The position numbers and the translations under genes were made by a program. This document shows positions 60,401-64,000 of a DNA stretch of 64,000 nucleotides, in pieces. Every line of letters starts with the position of its first letter. The stretch's first letter is position 1. The DNA is from Tanytarsus gracilentus. Its lineage: Eukaryota; Arthropoda; Insecta; Diptera; Chironomidae. The notes under the pieces are model-generated. The model was given only the letters and a program-made list of their open reading frames with translations. It searched no databases and had not been told where the DNA came from. The DNA lies in NCBI GenBank assembly GCA_038502055.1, contig JAXRKN010000045.1, forward strand, positions 9,289,501 to 9,353,500, written 5' to 3'.

Positions 60401-63400
60401 CTAGGGAAGAAAGAAGAAATGAAATTTTAATTCATGTGTAATCACTTGGAAGCGTTTTCAGGTAAAAATAGGAGATTGCGAGGTTGCCAGACAGAAAATT
60501 TACCTTAATTTTCGCATGAACTGTCATGGCAACCAATTATTTTAGCATAAGGCGTCAATAAATAAAATGGCATGCGTTGAACTCCATTTGAAAGAATTTT
60601 AAAAGTGTAACGGTTTAAAAATATTTGAATTTATTAACAATTTAATAAATTTTTAACGGTTACAAAATATTTGAATTAATTTCTAATTAATTTTGAAAGG
60701 TAAAAATCTTTTTGTGATTTATGCGTCACTGTAAGTGTGCCGGAATTGAAACTATGCGAAGCGAGTGAAATACATTAAGTTGCGCATAAATAAGAAATTA
60801 TTATTGACCGACGGGTCGCATATTTATACACGAAAATATGTTTGCACACAATTAACTTAAGATATTCAAGTGGCCTTTTCCATTCACATTAGCCACACGC
60901 GATGTGCCTTAAAGTCCTTTAAGTCGTTCATGCATGAATCATATGCCACACTCATTCCGCATACATAAAAATTAGTTTGACGCTAAAAGTGTATCATTAT
61001 GTCGCGTTAGCTGTCGCTATTTCATTAAAATTTCATACAGTCACTCTCCAACTTTGTTGCTCTTCTCCCAGTTCTCCTTAAGTGAACGAAGAGGTGGAAA
61101 AAGGAAAACTTTTAATGTAAATTTTAACGCGCACTGCCAACAACATCAACAGGGACGAAAGGAAAAGCCTTTTTAATTTTAGGCATGGGAAAATTGAAAA
61201 GTTGAAGCTCATTATGAATTCTATATTAATTTTGTGCCGCGACTAAAAGCAAGAAAGAGGACGAAAGGGAGCTTTTATTAAGAAAAATTTTGGGAGTTAC
61301 TTTTTTCTTATTTCACTGCAATGTCTCGAAAAGAGAAAAAATTATTATTCATAAAACAAACTTTGGGATTTTCAGTTCTTTACGAGGGTTTTTTTGGTAG
61401 AAGAAGAATCACTTTGGGGTTTCGTGAAATGAATTAAGAATTAATTTTTTTGTAGAGCTTAATGCATGTTTTGGGTAACTCTTTGATAATTCATTTCTAA
61501 TTTAAAAATTTTTCTATGAAAAATTTAATTCTGGCCAATTTCAAATTATAAAAATTAATTGCAAAAATTTAACTTTGATTGCCAGTTCACACACACAATC
61601 CCACAAAAATCTTTCATTGCAGAAAAACTTTCTCATCGGCATTAGAAAAGAATTTTCCATCCTTTATTTTTTGACCGTAAAATAAACAGAAAATGAGTCT
61701 TTATTAGAACAAGTAAAGGGCAGAGCCTGAGCATAAAATAAATATCAAACTCACAAGTTCAAGCGGGATGGAAAAAATATTTTAATGGCTATTTTTAGGG
61801 TTAATTTTCAAACTAAAATAATAAATTAGGCCTGCGTAATTTTTTTATATTCTTTGTTAATTTTATTGAAAATACGTTGAAGCCGAGATTTAAATTTTAT
61901 TTGTATGAGGATTTTTTGAATTTTAACGGTAACATTTGGTCATGTCCCACGCAGGAAATTAGGTAAAAAATTATTTGTTTACATTTTTTACATTTTTAAA
62001 ATACGTTTTGAGTGATAAATTTTTTAAATAATTTTTTGAACTTTAACAATTTTATTCTTCAGATTTTTAGTAATTTAAATTTTGACCAATTTTCTTTCAT
62101 TTCCACCCTGTTAATTCTAAAACTTTTTCCATCTTGGTGTGAAAGCAAACATTTGCTGATTTTGCTTAAGCATAAAAGACCTTTTCGCACTATATGCACA
62201 CACAGCACCATGGCTATAGATTTATTCAATATTCCCTTGAAAATTGTAGCCAATAATAAAATTCCTCTTTCAATTCATGCTTATTGTTTTTGGAGAGTTT
62301 TATCATGCCAGAGGATAATATAATTTTTGGCATAATTATTTTGCCATCGCACACACATCGAGTGAGAGAAAATATTCTCATGAATATCCCGAGCATGTAC
62401 ATTGCATATTTGGTGTGAGAGTTTATGGGGTGTTGGGGTTTATGCGGCTTTCCAATTGTAGTCTGGCACATTTCGGGCACATTAATTATGTTCTCATGGC
62501 GATAAATCTCCGCTTAAATGTGTAGACATTGTGTCTAGTGGAACGAGAGTGCCTATCTGACATTTAATGATCTCTTAAAAAGGAAAATTTCTTTAATCAT
62601 AATCCCATTAGTGGATAAAACAACAAAACTGCCGAAGAAAACTTTTTTCTCCCTCCATTAATTTTCGCCTTAATACTTAACAACCACCGTGGAGAATTGC
62701 AAGGAACACAATAATCCCTTAATTCAATTTTTCCTGCTGCCATCAAAGCTCATTGGCACACCATCATATCGAGCCGACCGACAACGACGCTCATTTATTG
62801 TTGACATTAAAGCCTTACAAATAGGTTTAACTAATTTCAATTGATTTTCTCGCTTCTTATTCATTTTCGACTGTCTGTCGCTAATTCTTTGTCAAAAAAA
62901 ATAATTCAGTATAAAAATTATTTTATTTTTCTCCTTCTAAATATTTAAAGTATTTTGAAATAAATTTTTATAACTTCCTCAACAATTAACAATTTACTCT
63001 TCCCTCGTTCTAATCATTAAATAAAGAAGAAAAGTATCGGAAGTTTAATTTGTATTCACATCAATAAATCAAAGTATAAAATTTTTATTTTCATCCAGAC
63101 ATTTTCAAAATCACATTTTCTATGCTGGCATTCATTCATAAAAATTAAACTGATTTATTTTCATTTCATGCCATTCCATAAATCACCTCGACGATGGCTT
63201 TGACTCAATTGATTTCTTGTTTGTGTCTCAAGAATTATCATAACATTAGCTCGCATTATTTTCTAAATATTTACGTTTATGGTTTTTTATTTTATATGTT
63301 CACGGATTCTCGAAAATTGAGGAGGCGATGGAGTGTGAAACGTAGAGAAAATATGAATAATTTCTAAAACATCACGTTTCATAAATCGGTATATTGTTAT

Positions 63401-64000
63401 GTACATATTTACAATGGTTGATGTTTGTAAATTGTCAGGTAGGTAGAAGAGGGAGGTGCAAAACAAATTAAAGTAATGTGTCGATTATATTTTATGCACT
63501 GCATTGAGTCGGCATCACAATGCCGTAAATTATTTGTATATTTTTGAAAGTGGGAAGTCATTTAAAATTTACGATCGTTAAACTTGAAATTATCATGTTT
63601 TTAATGAACTCTGGAGCTGGGTAATTTTTTTGACAATTTTTAATGGAACTTGATTAATTATTTTTATCTCGACTTCACACTCAATTAAGATTTAATTTTC
63701 TCATTTTTCCTAATGGATTTTTGCATCTGCATTGAGCTCACAAAACACTAAAAAGCCCTTTTAAGTTAACTGCATAACGTTGCTTCTTTCTTCCTTGTGT
63801 ATGAAGTGATAATAATGTGGAATGCTATAAACACTGGTTTACTTCATGCGAAAATAATCCTTTCTCGAAATATGGATTCACTGTGTGCGCTACAATGCCT
63901 TCACAATCTATCCCAAAAAAATTCTATGAATATTTTTTCAAGCGAAAAATGCTCCACATCTTGTGCATTTTCATGGCACACAACAGCAAAACCATATTCT
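54478..64000 (-). other. Upstream intron or 5' flank of the SKIP-like gene
   Basis: The phase-0 exon at 54477 needs an upstream exon, but I find no matching coding exon in these 9.5 kb. The sequence is AT-rich with scattered random frames (57780-58106 -, 59517-59819 -, 62012-62323 +). It is probably a long 5' intron continuing beyond the window. Confidence 0.5.

Noticed and set aside
1..64000. tRNA, rRNA, miRNA, CRISPR, viral or bacterial gene clusters.
   Set aside because: I found no B-box GGTTCGA context, no known miRNA seed sequence that I recognise, no regular spacer array and no viral or prokaryotic protein motifs by eye; a covariance search would be needed for structured RNAs.

Overview
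The window is AT-rich nuclear DNA (roughly 70% A+T by eye) from an insect, most likely a nematoceran fly such as a midge. The reasons are short GT-AG introns of 50-100 bp inside most genes, AATAAA polyadenylation signals, and arthropod gene families: a divergent ionotropic receptor, a delta/epsilon-like GST, secreted C-type lectins, a lachesin-type Ig protein and a SASH1/SKIP-type adaptor. I cannot name the species. There are no prokaryotic, viral, CRISPR, rRNA or tRNA features that I can support.

Left part (1-17.8 kb), gene-dense. A + strand lachesin-like Ig gene (1333-6306) has two alternative last exons. One gives a short secreted C-terminus and the other a hydrophobic, GPI-anchor-like tail. 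It is followed on + by a GST (8602-9351) with a predicted promoter and non-coding first exon, and by a three-exon divergent ionotropic receptor (9933-11799). Two - strand C-type lectin genes (12568-11933 and 14583-13935) flank a small + strand orphan gene (12937-13260). A + strand Xaa-Pro aminopeptidase (15616-17708) carries an unusual N-terminal membrane segment and a possible alternative signal-peptide exon.

Middle part (17.8-37 kb). About 19 kb lies between two convergent 3' ends and contains no recognisable gene. It holds a 561-bp MITE with 19-bp terminal inverted repeats (TIRs), one copy of a dispersed ~190-bp repeat, a 29-bp tandem repeat, two clusters of TAATCC motifs, and two weak open reading frames.

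Right part (37-64 kb). A single large - strand gene encodes an SH3+SAM adaptor of the SASH/SLY family (Drosophila SKIP type). I assembled fifteen exons with consistent phases: 861 codons plus stop, open at the 5' end. Its 4-kb intron holds a 1,532-bp non-autonomous DNA transposon with TA target duplication, repeated subterminal CCGGAGT motifs and an internal 19-bp minisatellite. A truncated end of the same transposon family sits in the first intron of the ionotropic receptor. From 54.5 kb to the right edge I see only intron-like sequence, so the gene start lies outside the window.

No operon-like system is present. The most distinctive material is the two TIR element families, the dispersed repeat pair, the alternative terminal exons of the Ig gene, and the diverging lectin pair. 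Splice models come from reading GT/AG sites, phase and homology by eye. Family assignments are from memory of conserved motifs, not from database searches.
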